Source: Bin87 sp965220055 (lineage in GTDB: Bacteria > Chloroflexota > Dehalococcoidia > Lucifugimonadales > UBA3495). Taken from it: DNA of 64,000 bases. Of this stretch, positions 43,176 to 52,125 are shown in pieces. Below the pieces are notes generated by a model. The model was not told the origin of the DNA, searched no databases, and saw only the letters and a list, made by a program, of their open reading frames with translations. The first letter of the stretch is position 1, and the number at the start of each line of letters is the position of its first letter. The translations under genes were made by a program, and so were the position numbers. The stretch is from the NCBI GenBank assembly GCA_965220055.1, contig CBDCPE010000002.1:62001-126000 (forward strand). Direction: 5' to 3'.

Positions 43176-44524
43176 CTGACAGGGGTAGATATGGGCTGAA
43201 ATCAGGTGCGACATAGCTTGGGAAGGCGCTGGAGACTCCGGCATCTTATTGGTGTCTAAACCAAAAGCCGGAGAGCCCCCATGCGCCTTCCCAGAGAATG
43301 CTATCAGATGCAAAAAACGATTGAAACGCATTTACCTCACCTCTCCCAGCCATCCGCCGAAGGCGGAACCGGCCTGGTCTTGTGGGTTTGCGGGGCCATC
43401 CTCGCGGGCAGCGCCTGCCAGAACGCCGTGGCCTCGGCCCTCTCCGCCAAGGGTAACTGGAACAGCCGGCGCCAGTATCTCCGGGAGTGGCTCTACGACG
43501 GCAGCGACCGGGCCCGCCCCTGCCAGACCGAACTGGACGTGAGTCTCTGCTTCGCCCCACTGCTGAAATGGGTCCTCACCTGGTGGCGCTCCGACCGCCT
43601 GGCCCTCGCCATCGACCCCACCCTCAAGGGCGACCAGACCACCGCCATCGTCATCAGCGTGGTCTATCGCAGTTGCGCCATTCCCGTGGCCTGGCGCATC
43701 CGGCACGCCAACCAGCCCGGCTCCTGGATGGACCCCACGGTGGAACTCCTCCAGGAACTGGCTCCGGCAGTTCCAGAGGATATGACCGTCATCGTGCTCT
43801 ACGACCGGGGCATATCCAGTCCCAAACTGTGGCAGCAGATACGGGATCAAGGCTGGCATCCCAGTATGCGCTACCGGAAGAACATCACCTTCTGCGCCGA
43901 TGGTGGACGCCGGTTGCCCGCCCGCGCCTTCGTTTCCCGTCCCGACACTGCATGGATCGGTCGTGGCACCGCTTTCGGCCCACCCACCGCCCAGCGCCGT
44001 TGCACCCTGCTGGTGGTCTGGTACGCCGAGCAGGAGGAACCCTGGATCATCCTCACCGACCTGCCTCCCGAGGAGGCGGGTCCCAGTTGGTACGCGCTGC
44101 GCTTCGGGATCGAGCTGGGCTTCAAGGCCATCAAGAGCCTGGGCTGGAAGTGGGACCAGACCCGTCGCACCGACCCAACTCGCGTCTCCCGCCACTGGCT
44201 GGTGCTGTCGGTGGCCACGCTGCTGGCCCTGGCCTATGGCACCAGGGTGGAAGACGCCTATGACCGCAGAATCGCCCCGGGCAACCTGCGCACGCCGCCC
44301 AATGCACCAGCCCCGATACATCGCAACCCCTGGCGCCGGACGGGCCGCACCGTCAGCGTAACCCGACACGGCATCGACTGGCTCAGACGGCTGCTGCTCC
44401 AAGGTCGGCTCTGGAGCCGCGTCTGGCTGTTGCCCGAACCCTGGCCGGAACCCAAGCTCAACCTGGAGATTACTCGCCATGTCCCACCGTAAAAACCCCT
44501 TACATACCCTTGTCAGCCTGTCAG
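43176..44524. mobile_element. IS4-type insertion sequence (about 1.35 kb)
   Basis: Left end CTGACAGGGGTAGATA. The right end is either ...TACCCTTGTCAG (44516) or the following CTGTCAG (44524). With 44524 as the end, six G lie directly outside each border (43170-43175 and 44525-44530), consistent with a target duplication in a G run. It carries one transposase gene. Confidence 0.8.
43281..44492 (+). CDS. IS4-superfamily DDE transposase
   Basis: A 403-residue protein. Catalytic layout: first Asp in LAIDPTLKGDQTT, second in VIVLYDRGISSPKLW, and Glu in the YREK signature (WYALRFGIELGFKAIK fits Y-x2-R-x3-E-x6-K). It is intact, with GGAGAG before the ATG. It would mobilise this IS and the three MITEs that share its ends. 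The long antisense frame is a shadow. Confidence 0.9.
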   Translation: MRLPRECYQMQKTIETHLPHLSQPSAEGGTGLVLWVCGAILAGSACQNAVASALSAKGNWNSRRQYLREWLYDGSDRARPCQTELDVSLCFAPLLKWVLTWWRSDRLALAIDPTLKGDQTTAIVISVVYRSCAIPVAWRIRHANQPGSWMDPTVELLQELAPAVPEDMTVIVLYDRGISSPKLWQQIRDQGWHPSMRYRKNITFCADGGRRLPARAFVSRPDTAWIGRGTAFGPPTAQRRCTLLVVWYAEQEEPWIILTDLPPEEAGPSWYALRFGIELGFKAIKSLGWKWDQTRRTDPTRVSRHWLVLSVATLLALAYGTRVEDAYDRRIAPGNLRTPPNAPAPIHRNPWRRTGRTVSVTRHGIDWLRRLLLQGRLWSRVWLLPEPWPEPKLNLEITRHVPP

Positions 44525-44777
44525 GGGGGGACATCTGTGCTAGGCCATCGTGGACGGCGGACCCTTGCGCAACGTGTAGAGCGGCGGCTCCTGCCGTCGC
44601 TCCGTCCGCCGCCTCAGCTGCATGGACCGGTCTATCGGGCGTCATGTGATTGCCTCCTTCCGACCCACCGACGACGCCATGTTTTGGTTGCGACATGAAC
44701 GGACTACCCCTATCTATGGTGTTGTAGCCCGCCTGCGCACCGGGGCCACGGGCCGTCCGCCCCGACGCGCACGTCTC
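44525..44777. other. Spacer between the IS and giant gene D
   Basis: About 250 bases with no gene. It contains an imperfect inverted repeat around GAGCGGCGGC/GTCCGCCGCCTC, a possible end of the giant D transcript. Confidence 0.3.
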
Positions 44778-47700
44778 CTACCGGAAGGGCCTCACCACGT
44801 TGGACCATTGGCCAGCGCCCGCGGCGTTCAACGCCCGGATGCGGAACTCCCGGCCATCGGTGAATCCGATGGAATCTCCCTGGTCCCGGAACGCGTTGTA
44901 CAGGTACATGTTCTCGGCGGTCCTTGGCACCGAGGAGGGCGGAACCGGAACCGATTCGAGGTCGTACTCCAGCACGTTTCCGGCGTTCACCACGATGGTC
45001 TGCCACGCCGCCGTGCTCGACCCCCGGAAGGAGATCTCGTAGCCGGTGATGTTGTGATGAAGGTCATTCCACTGCAGGCGCACCTTGTAGCCGTTGGGGC
45101 TCTTCGCGACGGAGAAGTCGTACAGGGAGCCGCGCAGCGTGGGCGTGCTCGGAACCTGGGTGGTCGGGAACGCTCGCGTCTGGTCCACCCGGACCCGGGC
45201 CGGGAAGCTGTCCTTGTTACCGATGATGGCGGAGACGAAGTAGGAGACGTTCGGGCCGCTCCCGACGCCCCCGAAGCAGACGTCGGCGTCACGCCCGTCG
45301 ACGTAGGTCCTGGCGCTCGCGCCGGTCGTCGCGATCTGCTTGGCGTAGCGGCTCAGACTCTCGGCGCCCAGGTTGCGCAGGATCCGGTAGCCGGTGATGC
45401 CGCTCACCCCTGGGGGAGCCTCCCACTTCAAGGTGACCGTGTAGCACGTCCTATGGTATCCCAGCTCGTGGTCGATGCGCCCCGAAGCGTACTGGAAGTT
45501 CGCAGGCTCGTCCGCAGGCCGCGTGTAGGACCGGCCGTTGTACATCTCAAGGACCATCAGGGGCAGGAGGGACCGGGGCGAGTCCCGGAGCGGGTTGCTG
45601 GGCCGCACGTCGAGCTCCCGCAGGAACGACTGGTTATAGAAGAGGTCGTCATCGAGGTTGCTGAAGGTATTTTCGTAATATTCCCCTAGATTGGTGATGC
45701 GCAGGACCTCCAGGTTGGGCACGTCGTCGAAGACGCCCACGGGCACGGTGCCCCGCTGCAGGGAGGTGTCGCTGAGGTCCAGCTCGACCAGGTCGCCCAA
45801 GCCGTCGAAGACGCCCAGGTCCAGTTTGAGCAGGTCGGTGTGGCTGAGGTCCAGGTGGGTCAGGCTGTCCAGGCCGTCGAACACGCCCACGGGCAGCTGC
45901 TGGAGGCTCAGGATGTAGTGGCTCAGGTCCAGGCGGGTCAGCCCGGACAGCCCCTCGAAGTCCCCGGCCTTCAGGCCGGCGCCTCTCCCGTTGGGGATGC
46001 GCAGCTCGGTGAGGTCATCCAAATCCAGCACAGACGTCATGTGGCAGAAGTCGAAGGAGGGCGTGGCCTCCCGGATGGCGTGGGCCACCGCCGGGGAGCG
46101 GTCGCAGATGTTGATGAGCTCGATATCCAGCTTCACGTCGACCGTGGCCCCGTTGGCCCAGTTCGGGTCTGTTGTTCCTGCCCATCGGTACAGGGTGCCT
46201 CCCCCGATAACGGCAGGGGTCGTTGCGCTGCCGGACTTCAACTGGGTGCCGCCCAGGGCCAGATCGAAGTCGAACGGGATTGCCGGCTGGACCTCCAATT
46301 GGAACCCGGTCAGCGAACCCAGACTCTGATAAAGGACCCGATTCACGGTGTACTCGACACCACCCACCTCAAACGTGCTCTGGGAAAGAGTTCCTTGCGT
46401 AGAGTCATACCCTGCTGTGTTGACGTCCGTGCCCACCGTCATCTCCGCCTCGAAGGCCAGCGTCGACGGCAGGGGCGGCGTGGTGAAGGCGCCCTCCAGC
46501 ATGGTGCCCGGCCTGAAGGCCACCGCGCCGGTGAAGTCCAGTTCCACGGTGACCGAGTCGCTGACGGCCCAGCTCGGCCCCCCGGCCCAGTCGTAGGTCT
46601 GTTCATATAGGTTTGCATCGCTGCTGTTGAACTCCGTCGTGCCCACGGTGAGCGTGAACTCGATGCCGTCAGGGAGCGCCTTGTCAAACGTCAGAAACAG
46701 CTTTCCGAACTCGCTTGAAGGGAAGAAGAAGCTAGGAATAGCGACGCGGAGCTCAACGATGGAGTGGTCGACGCCACCCAGCTTGAAGGTGGTGGGGGAA
46801 AGACTCCCGTACGGGTCAATAACTCCACCGTAGCCAAGTTGGTCGAACCCAATACCTGACGCTTGGTCTGTGGCAACCGTCATCGTTCCTTGGTAGCTCG
46901 TCGAACTCTGAGGGGGCATGAAGTCCGCGGTCTCGGCCACCTCCACGTCGTAGGCCGTGTCCGGGTCAAGGGCGGTCAGCCTCGCGTCGGCGGTGAAATC
47001 GGAGAAGGTCAACTCGACGGGACCGGACCAGACGGTATCGTCGCTGGCCTTGTGCCTGAGATAGAAGGTGTAATCGCGCTCGGACTCGCCCTTGTTGCTG
47101 TGGGGGTAGAATCTGAAGCAGCACCCTCTGTCCAGGCCCGCGGCGTTCAGGGAGACTGTGACCATGGCCTCCGTGTGGGTCAGGCCGGCGGTCTCGATGC
47201 CGGCCAGCCGGGCATAGTCGGTGCGGAAGACCTCGCGGCCCGCGTCGCCCAGGTCGTACCGCGTTGTGATTCCGTAGCTCGCTATCACCGTGTACTGGGT
47301 CTCCGGGCGCAGGCCCAGCAACAGGAAACGGGCGTAGTCACCCTCGGGATGCACGTACATGGTGGCGCTGGACAGGGTGCCCAGGACACTCACCGACACC
47401 GCCGGTTCTGAGCTGCCGTAGGCGCGCACCAGTTCCCCAATGTCCACCTTGACCAGGGCCATGGTGTCGGTGACATGCTCCACGGACAACGTGTCCGGCG
47501 GCGGTCCGGCATCCGGCAGCGCGTAGGCGTAGAGCTTGTCGTCGGCTCTATCCGACACCCACATGGTGGTCCCGTCGGACCAGATGCCTCGAGCTCGGTC
47601 ATTCCCCGCCTCCAGGGTAATGTACCTGTCAGGGTTGGGCGCCTTGTTCGAACGCCAATAGGCGTAGATTCTGTTGGGGCTAAACGCATTGGCCACGAAC

Positions 47701-50700
47701 ATCGTGCTTCCGTCCGCCCAGAGGCCAGAAGTTTGAATATTGGAGGCTGCCTCTAAGCCTCCGAAGTCCTCTCCGGGAACGCGCTTCTTCGTATCCATGT
47801 CGTAGGCGTATATGGCGAAATCATTGGCATCAACCACCCACATGATTTCGCCGTCGGACCAGATCCCAAAAGGCCTGGCATCTTCTTCGTCGACGTCTTC
47901 ACGAATCCGGTACAGGTTATTGAAGTCCTTACTGGATACGCGAGCCTTGGTGTCCATGTCGTAGGCGTAGATCTTTTCGTCGGTGACATCTACGACCCAC
48001 ATGGTGCTGCCGTCGGACCAGATGCCGCGAGGACTGTCGTTTCCCGCCGCGTCCAGGGTGTTGAAGTCCTTGGCGGAGTCCCTCGCCTTCGTCGCCATGT
48101 TGTAGGCGAACAGCTTGGGCGAGGACGTATCACCGAGGTGCTGCTCGGGATTGTGGGACACCCACATGGTGGTCCCGTCCGACCAGAGGCCCAGAGGGTT
48201 GGTAACTCCGTCCGCGCCCAGCGTGTTGAATTCCTGCTGATTGGGCAAGGCGGCGCCGCTGACCTCGATAGCGTAGGGCCGGCCGGCCTTGATCCACGAC
48301 CCGCTCGCAAAGAGATGGCGGTTATTCGCGATCAACCAGCCCGCCGCGCCCCCGGTGTCCTCGTTGTCGCTGTCGAGTTGTCTCACACTGAGAACGTCTG
48401 AGGTGTCGATCACCCGTTCGATGACCACGAAGTAGGTCGTGCTCGCCGCAAGCGTGGGGCAACCCGTGGGCGCACCGAAGGTCTGCACGCCCAAGCTGCT
48501 GAAGCTCGACGGGTCGACCAGCGTGCAGAGAGAAGCGCCGGGATTACCGCTGTTGTCCGCGTTCAGCGTCGCGACCAGGTGGCCGCCGGCTGTCGAGGTG
48601 CTGTCGATGTCTATGAATTCGATACCGATGGAGCTCAGCGTGTAGCCGGTACGGTTGGGGCCGGTGGTGAATGCTTGGGCTCGCTTGGGGATGCTGTTCG
48701 AAAGGGCTCCGGAGACGCCTGTAACATACGCCTGCCCCGTGTTCTTGACCAGGACGGTATTGTGCTGCGTGAACTGGGGCTCATCCGGGCGGTTGCGGAG
48801 CAGCAGCCGGAAGTCCACCGTCTCTCCGGCAACAAGCCCCGCCTGACCCTCAGTCCAGGTCGCGATCACGACCCCCGTGTACTCCGCGTTGTCTCCCGTG
48901 GTGTCGCTGTGTGAGAGCACCACGTCGTCGAAGCTGAACTCCGTCTCGCCCACGACGAGCACGGTCTCGCTGGCCTCGAGGACGAAGTCCCTGTCGGCAA
49001 ACGCCGCGTCCAGTACCGACGTGCCCGCGGTGAGATACAGCACCAAGCCAGAGACGCCGGGCCAACTGGTGACGGAGGTCACCCGGACCGTTGCGCCCTC
49101 ACCAAAGATCAATTCATTCGGCGCCAGCGTGCCCGTCCCCTCCGCCTCGTCGTAGCCCAGCAGGGTGCTCAACAGCGTGGCCGGGGTGAGGCCCGTCTGT
49201 GGATCCTGAACCTGGGACGGCAGGGCCGTGAAGGGTACCGCACAGTCGCTCTCGCCGTTCCCACCGGGGAGTAGGATGGTCCACGTGTTAGAGGTCAGGC
49301 TCAGCCCCTGGGGTCGCCAGGCTCGCACCCGGTAGGTGTAGCTCTCTCCCGCCTCGGCGGTGGTGTCGGCGTAGGCGGTGTCCGTGGAGCCGGTGTCGGC
49401 CACCAGCGTGGTGAAGTCGCCGTCGCACGCGGCCCGCTGCACCTCGTAGCCCCTGACCCACTCGGTCCCCTCGGCCGGAGCGTCCCAGGTCAGCTTGACC
49501 TGCGTGGTGACGCCCTCCTCTCCAAGCACCACCTCGAAATACATCTGGGCCTGGAGGTTCGAGGGCGCCCACTCCGCCGTCTGCGGCGTTGCCTGGGGCC
49601 GCCGCACGTCGACCCAGTTCGACATCTTGCTCTGTTCAGTCCCGCGCAGGGCGCGCACCCGGTACACGTAGTACTCCCCGTGGGTCCGGGCGTGGCCGTC
49701 CTTGTAGGTTGTCTCGGTGGTCCCCGTGTCCCACTTCAAGAACAGCAGCTTGTTCTCGCCCTGGTTGGGCCGGCGGCGCAGCACCTTGTAGCCGGTCACG
49801 GAGTCGGCGTCGGTAGCCGGGGCGTCCCACGTCAGCACTACCATATCCATCCTTATCTCGAAGGTGAGGTTGCTGGGGGCCAGGTTCTCCGGCGTGGCCG
49901 GGGGCTCCACCGGGATCAGGGCGACCCGGTTCGAGCCATGGCTCCTCGTCTGGCCCCGGATGGCCTTGACCCGGTAGGCGTAGGTCTCGCCCTCCCCGGT
50001 GGCCGTGGCGTCGGTGTAGGTCGTGTCGGTGGACGCGGTGTCCGCCACCAGCGTGGCCATCTCCCCGTCGCCCACCGCGCGCAGGACCTCGTAGCCGGTG
50101 ACCGAGCCGGCATCCTCCGCCGGAGCGCTCCAGCTCAGGTCGACCCCGCCGCCGTCAACCGCCTCGGCGGTGAGGTCCGACGGGGCCAGGTCAACGACGT
50201 CATGGGGTAGCTGGACCCGGGCCTGGCCGGACGCCTGGCTCCGGTCCTCGCCCCGTATGGCCTTGACCCTATAGGCATAGCTTGTCCCCGGTTGCGTTGC
50301 CGTGGCGTCGTTGTAGGAGGTGGCCGTTGACCCGGTGTCGTCCACCAGGGTGGCAAGCTCTCCCTGGCCCACGGCGCGCAGGACCTCGTAGCCGGTGACG
50401 CTGTCGGCGTCCTCCGCCGGGGCGGTCCAGCTCAGATGGACCAGGGGGGCGGGGTCATCCTGCCCCACCAGCGACACGGTCAAGACCTGAGCGGTCAGGC
50501 CGGTGGGGGCCAGGTCGACGGGGTTGTGGGGGACCTGGACCTGGGCCTGGCCGGATGCCTCGCTCCGGTCCTCGCCCCGGATGGCCTTGACCTGGTAGGC
50601 GTAGGTTTCCCCCGCCTCGGTCGCGGTGGCGTCGGTGTAGGAGGTGGTCGTGCTCCCGGTGTCTGCAACCAGGGTGGCAATATCTCCCCCGCCCACGGCG

Positions 50701-51314
50701 CGCAGTATCTCGTAGCCGGTGACGCTGTCGCCGTCCTCCGCCGGGGCACTCCAGCTCAGGTTGACCCCGCCGCCCTCGACCAGCGCGACGGTGAGGTTCG
50801 ACGGGGCGAGGTCAACGGGAGTGGATTCCGGCTCCGGGGTTGGAGTAAGCGTAGGTGTGGGCGCCGGCGTCGGGTCCGGCGCGGCCGGGGTCTCAGCTCT
50901 GACGTAGCCCGACCACTGGCTCACGCCCGTGGGACTGACCGCCTTCGCCCGGTAGATGTACGTGGTCGACGCCGACACCGTGCCGTCGGTGTAGCCGGTC
51001 CCGGGACCGGCGTTGTCCTCGATGACGTGGAAGACCTGCGATGCGTCCACGTCAGGGTTGCGGCGCAGGACGGCGTAGTGGGTGACTGTCTGGTCCGTCG
51101 ACGCCGTCCAGGTGAGGATGACCGCATCGTGCTCCGCCGAGGCCTGGAGGTTGGTGGGCTTGGCCGGGGGGTTCTCCCCGGTGGCGTCCGCGGTCGGCGT
51201 CACCTCCTGGCTCTGGGCCTGGATAACCCAGGGAATGAGCAGCAGGGCGGCGGCAATGACCGCCAGTCCGATGAGCAGCAGCGCAAGCGGCGCCGGACGC
51301 CGGGAGATGATCAC
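44778..51314 (-). CDS. Giant secreted protein D: FN3, propeller, LRR (2,178 aa)
   Basis: The start is set at the GTG at 51314 (VIISRRPAPLALLLIGLAVIAAALLLIPW) because this gives the same GTGA overlap as at locus B; a GTG at 51326 is the alternative. After the signal peptide come FN3 domains (about 45-700), a beta-sandwich unit (700-850), an NTGQ unit (855-1018), a beta-propeller with repeated GIWSDG(T/S)TMWV strands (1029-1268), FN3-like units (1270-1740), a short leucine-rich-repeat block (about 1740-1878, for example GLDSLTHLDLSHTDLLKLDLGVFDGL) and terminal FN3 domains ending VVRPFR. LRR plus FN3 plus propeller is typical of a binding surface. A MITE separates the gene from leader 4, so expression may be altered. 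Confidence 0.85.
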   Translation of the reverse strand: MIISRRPAPLALLLIGLAVIAAALLLIPWVIQAQSQEVTPTADATGENPPAKPTNLQASAEHDAVILTWTASTDQTVTHYAVLRRNPDVDASQVFHVIEDNAGPGTGYTDGTVSASTTYIYRAKAVSPTGVSQWSGYVRAETPAAPDPTPAPTPTLTPTPEPESTPVDLAPSNLTVALVEGGGVNLSWSAPAEDGDSVTGYEILRAVGGGDIATLVADTGSTTTSYTDATATEAGETYAYQVKAIRGEDRSEASGQAQVQVPHNPVDLAPTGLTAQVLTVSLVGQDDPAPLVHLSWTAPAEDADSVTGYEVLRAVGQGELATLVDDTGSTATSYNDATATQPGTSYAYRVKAIRGEDRSQASGQARVQLPHDVVDLAPSDLTAEAVDGGGVDLSWSAPAEDAGSVTGYEVLRAVGDGEMATLVADTASTDTTYTDATATGEGETYAYRVKAIRGQTRSHGSNRVALIPVEPPATPENLAPSNLTFEIRMDMVVLTWDAPATDADSVTGYKVLRRRPNQGENKLLFLKWDTGTTETTYKDGHARTHGEYYVYRVRALRGTEQSKMSNWVDVRRPQATPQTAEWAPSNLQAQMYFEVVLGEEGVTTQVKLTWDAPAEGTEWVRGYEVQRAACDGDFTTLVADTGSTDTAYADTTAEAGESYTYRVRAWRPQGLSLTSNTWTILLPGGNGESDCAVPFTALPSQVQDPQTGLTPATLLSTLLGYDEAEGTGTLAPNELIFGEGATVRVTSVTSWPGVSGLVLYLTAGTSVLDAAFADRDFVLEASETVLVVGETEFSFDDVVLSHSDTTGDNAEYTGVVIATWTEGQAGLVAGETVDFRLLLRNRPDEPQFTQHNTVLVKNTGQAYVTGVSGALSNSIPKRAQAFTTGPNRTGYTLSSIGIEFIDIDSTSTAGGHLVATLNADNSGNPGASLCTLVDPSSFSSLGVQTFGAPTGCPTLAASTTYFVVIERVIDTSDVLSVRQLDSDNEDTGGAAGWLIANNRHLFASGSWIKAGRPYAIEVSGAALPNQQEFNTLGADGVTNPLGLWSDGTTMWVSHNPEQHLGDTSSPKLFAYNMATKARDSAKDFNTLDAAGNDSPRGIWSDGSTMWVVDVTDEKIYAYDMDTKARVSSKDFNNLYRIREDVDEEDARPFGIWSDGEIMWVVDANDFAIYAYDMDTKKRVPGEDFGGLEAASNIQTSGLWADGSTMFVANAFSPNRIYAYWRSNKAPNPDRYITLEAGNDRARGIWSDGTTMWVSDRADDKLYAYALPDAGPPPDTLSVEHVTDTMALVKVDIGELVRAYGSSEPAVSVSVLGTLSSATMYVHPEGDYARFLLLGLRPETQYTVIASYGITTRYDLGDAGREVFRTDYARLAGIETAGLTHTEAMVTVSLNAAGLDRGCCFRFYPHSNKGESERDYTFYLRHKASDDTVWSGPVELTFSDFTADARLTALDPDTAYDVEVAETADFMPPQSSTSYQGTMTVATDQASGIGFDQLGYGGVIDPYGSLSPTTFKLGGVDHSIVELRVAIPSFFFPSSEFGKLFLTFDKALPDGIEFTLTVGTTEFNSSDANLYEQTYDWAGGPSWAVSDSVTVELDFTGAVAFRPGTMLEGAFTTPPLPSTLAFEAEMTVGTDVNTAGYDSTQGTLSQSTFEVGGVEYTVNRVLYQSLGSLTGFQLEVQPAIPFDFDLALGGTQLKSGSATTPAVIGGGTLYRWAGTTDPNWANGATVDVKLDIELINICDRSPAVAHAIREATPSFDFCHMTSVLDLDDLTELRIPNGRGAGLKAGDFEGLSGLTRLDLSHYILSLQQLPVGVFDGLDSLTHLDLSHTDLLKLDLGVFDGLGDLVELDLSDTSLQRGTVPVGVFDDVPNLEVLRITNLGEYYENTFSNLDDDLFYNQSFLRELDVRPSNPLRDSPRSLLPLMVLEMYNGRSYTRPADEPANFQYASGRIDHELGYHRTCYTVTLKWEAPPGVSGITGYRILRNLGAESLSRYAKQIATTGASARTYVDGRDADVCFGGVGSGPNVSYFVSAIIGNKDSFPARVRVDQTRAFPTTQVPSTPTLRGSLYDFSVAKSPNGYKVRLQWNDLHHNITGYEISFRGSSTAAWQTIVVNAGNVLEYDLESVPVPPSSVPRTAENMYLYNAFRDQGDSIGFTDGREFRIRALNAAGAGQWSNVVRPFR

Positions 51315-51347
51315 GGCCCACCCCACGCCCTAACGGGGCCAAAAGTC

Positions 51348-51360
51348 GGGGGGGGGGGGG
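51348..51360. repeat. Poly-G/C tract of 13, locus D
   Basis: Thirteen G, 33 bases before the GTG start of giant D. The MITE begins immediately after it, and five more G follow the MITE, so the MITE sits inside a longer or duplicated G run. Confidence 0.95.
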
Positions 51361-51543
51361 CTGACAGGGGTAGGTAACGGTTGAAATCAGGTGCAAACCT
51401 GGCATTTCACCAGAGTTCAAGCGCGGACCATCCGGGCCCTGAGCAGAGGCTAAAGCCGAGTTTTCAGGTTTGCAAACCATATTCTGAGACGTCGACCGCA
51501 ATGAGGTTCACCAACATGGCGCGAAAATACCTACCCCTGTCAG
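51361..51543. mobile_element. 183-bp MITE, copy 3
   Basis: Ends CTGACAGGGGTAGGTA / TACCTACCCCTGTCAG; nearly identical to the copy at 42987 and in the same orientation. It interrupts the C tract between leader 4 and giant gene D. Confidence 0.9.
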
Positions 51544-51824
51544 GGGGGCTGACATGAACGTTGGAACATCGAGGCGAACGCCGGCGCACACGCAACGACG
51601 GTCACCGTTTGGAGCTTACCTGGCGGCATGGAAATATTCCCCGGGCGCTGACGGCTCCCGCGGGCATTGCAGTCGTCGCCGACCGGTGGACCGAAGATCA
51701 CGGTCCCGACGCAGGACGGCGTCGCCCGCAACACGGAAAAAGAGCGTACGTTCCGGGTCCTGGAACTGACCCGGTCCACTGCGTTGGGGCGCACCGCGAC
51801 GGGCCGCTGCCTTGTGGCGTTCAT
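51540..51824 (-). CDS. Leader ORF 4, interrupted by MITE
   Basis: The most diverged leader: about 18 codons shorter before the motif, yet in frame through GNISMPPGKLQTVTVVA. It reads across the residual GGGGG and stops in the MITE end. GGAAAGG lies just before the ATG. Coupling to giant D is broken. Confidence 0.5.
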   Translation of the reverse strand: MNATRQRPVAVRPNAVDRVSSRTRNVRSFSVLRATPSCVGTVIFGPPVGDDCNARGSRQRPGNISMPPGKLQTVTVVACAPAFASMFQRSCQPP

Positions 51825-51893
51825 CCCTTTCCACATCCTGGGCCCCACTGGCGGGTTTCAGGACGGAAACCCCGCAACATCTGTTATCAGGTA

Positions 51894-51985
51894 ACGTTTT
51901 CTAACATCATATCACGCGCTTAGCAATGCCTTACGTATGCATATTTGTGCGTTACGCATCCTTCCGACGGTCACTCACAACCCTG
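51894..51985 (-). promoter_or_regulatory. Conserved promoter region of leader 4
   Basis: Minus-strand CATTGCTAAGCGCGTG followed by TATGAT (51906-51911), 82 bases from the leader ATG. Upstream sequence remains similar to locus 3 to about 52110, where the replication-relaxation gene ends. Confidence 0.45.
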
Positions 51986-52125
51986 CGCTCGACCCTCCCA
52001 GGGCCCTTGGCCCAGGCGATACCACGCCCATCCCATCCCCCTGCCGGCGCGCTTTGGATCGCCCCGCGCCCGCCTGGAACGGCCGGACGCGCCGGCGGAC
52101 CGGGTTCGCCGCACCCGTGTCAATG

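Noticed and set aside
43332..44696. 454-codon minus-strand ORF opposite the transposase
   Set aside because: Antisense shadow; the + strand holds intact DDE catalytic motifs.
5775..51314. Sortase or type I secretion signals on the giant proteins
   Set aside because: No LPxTG-like tail, C-terminal membrane helix or RTX nonapeptides were found; only Sec-type signal peptides are supported.
42987..51543. CRISPR-like interpretation of the repeated 183-bp units
   Set aside because: Only three dispersed copies with terminal inverted repeats matching an IS; no regular spacers and no cas genes.
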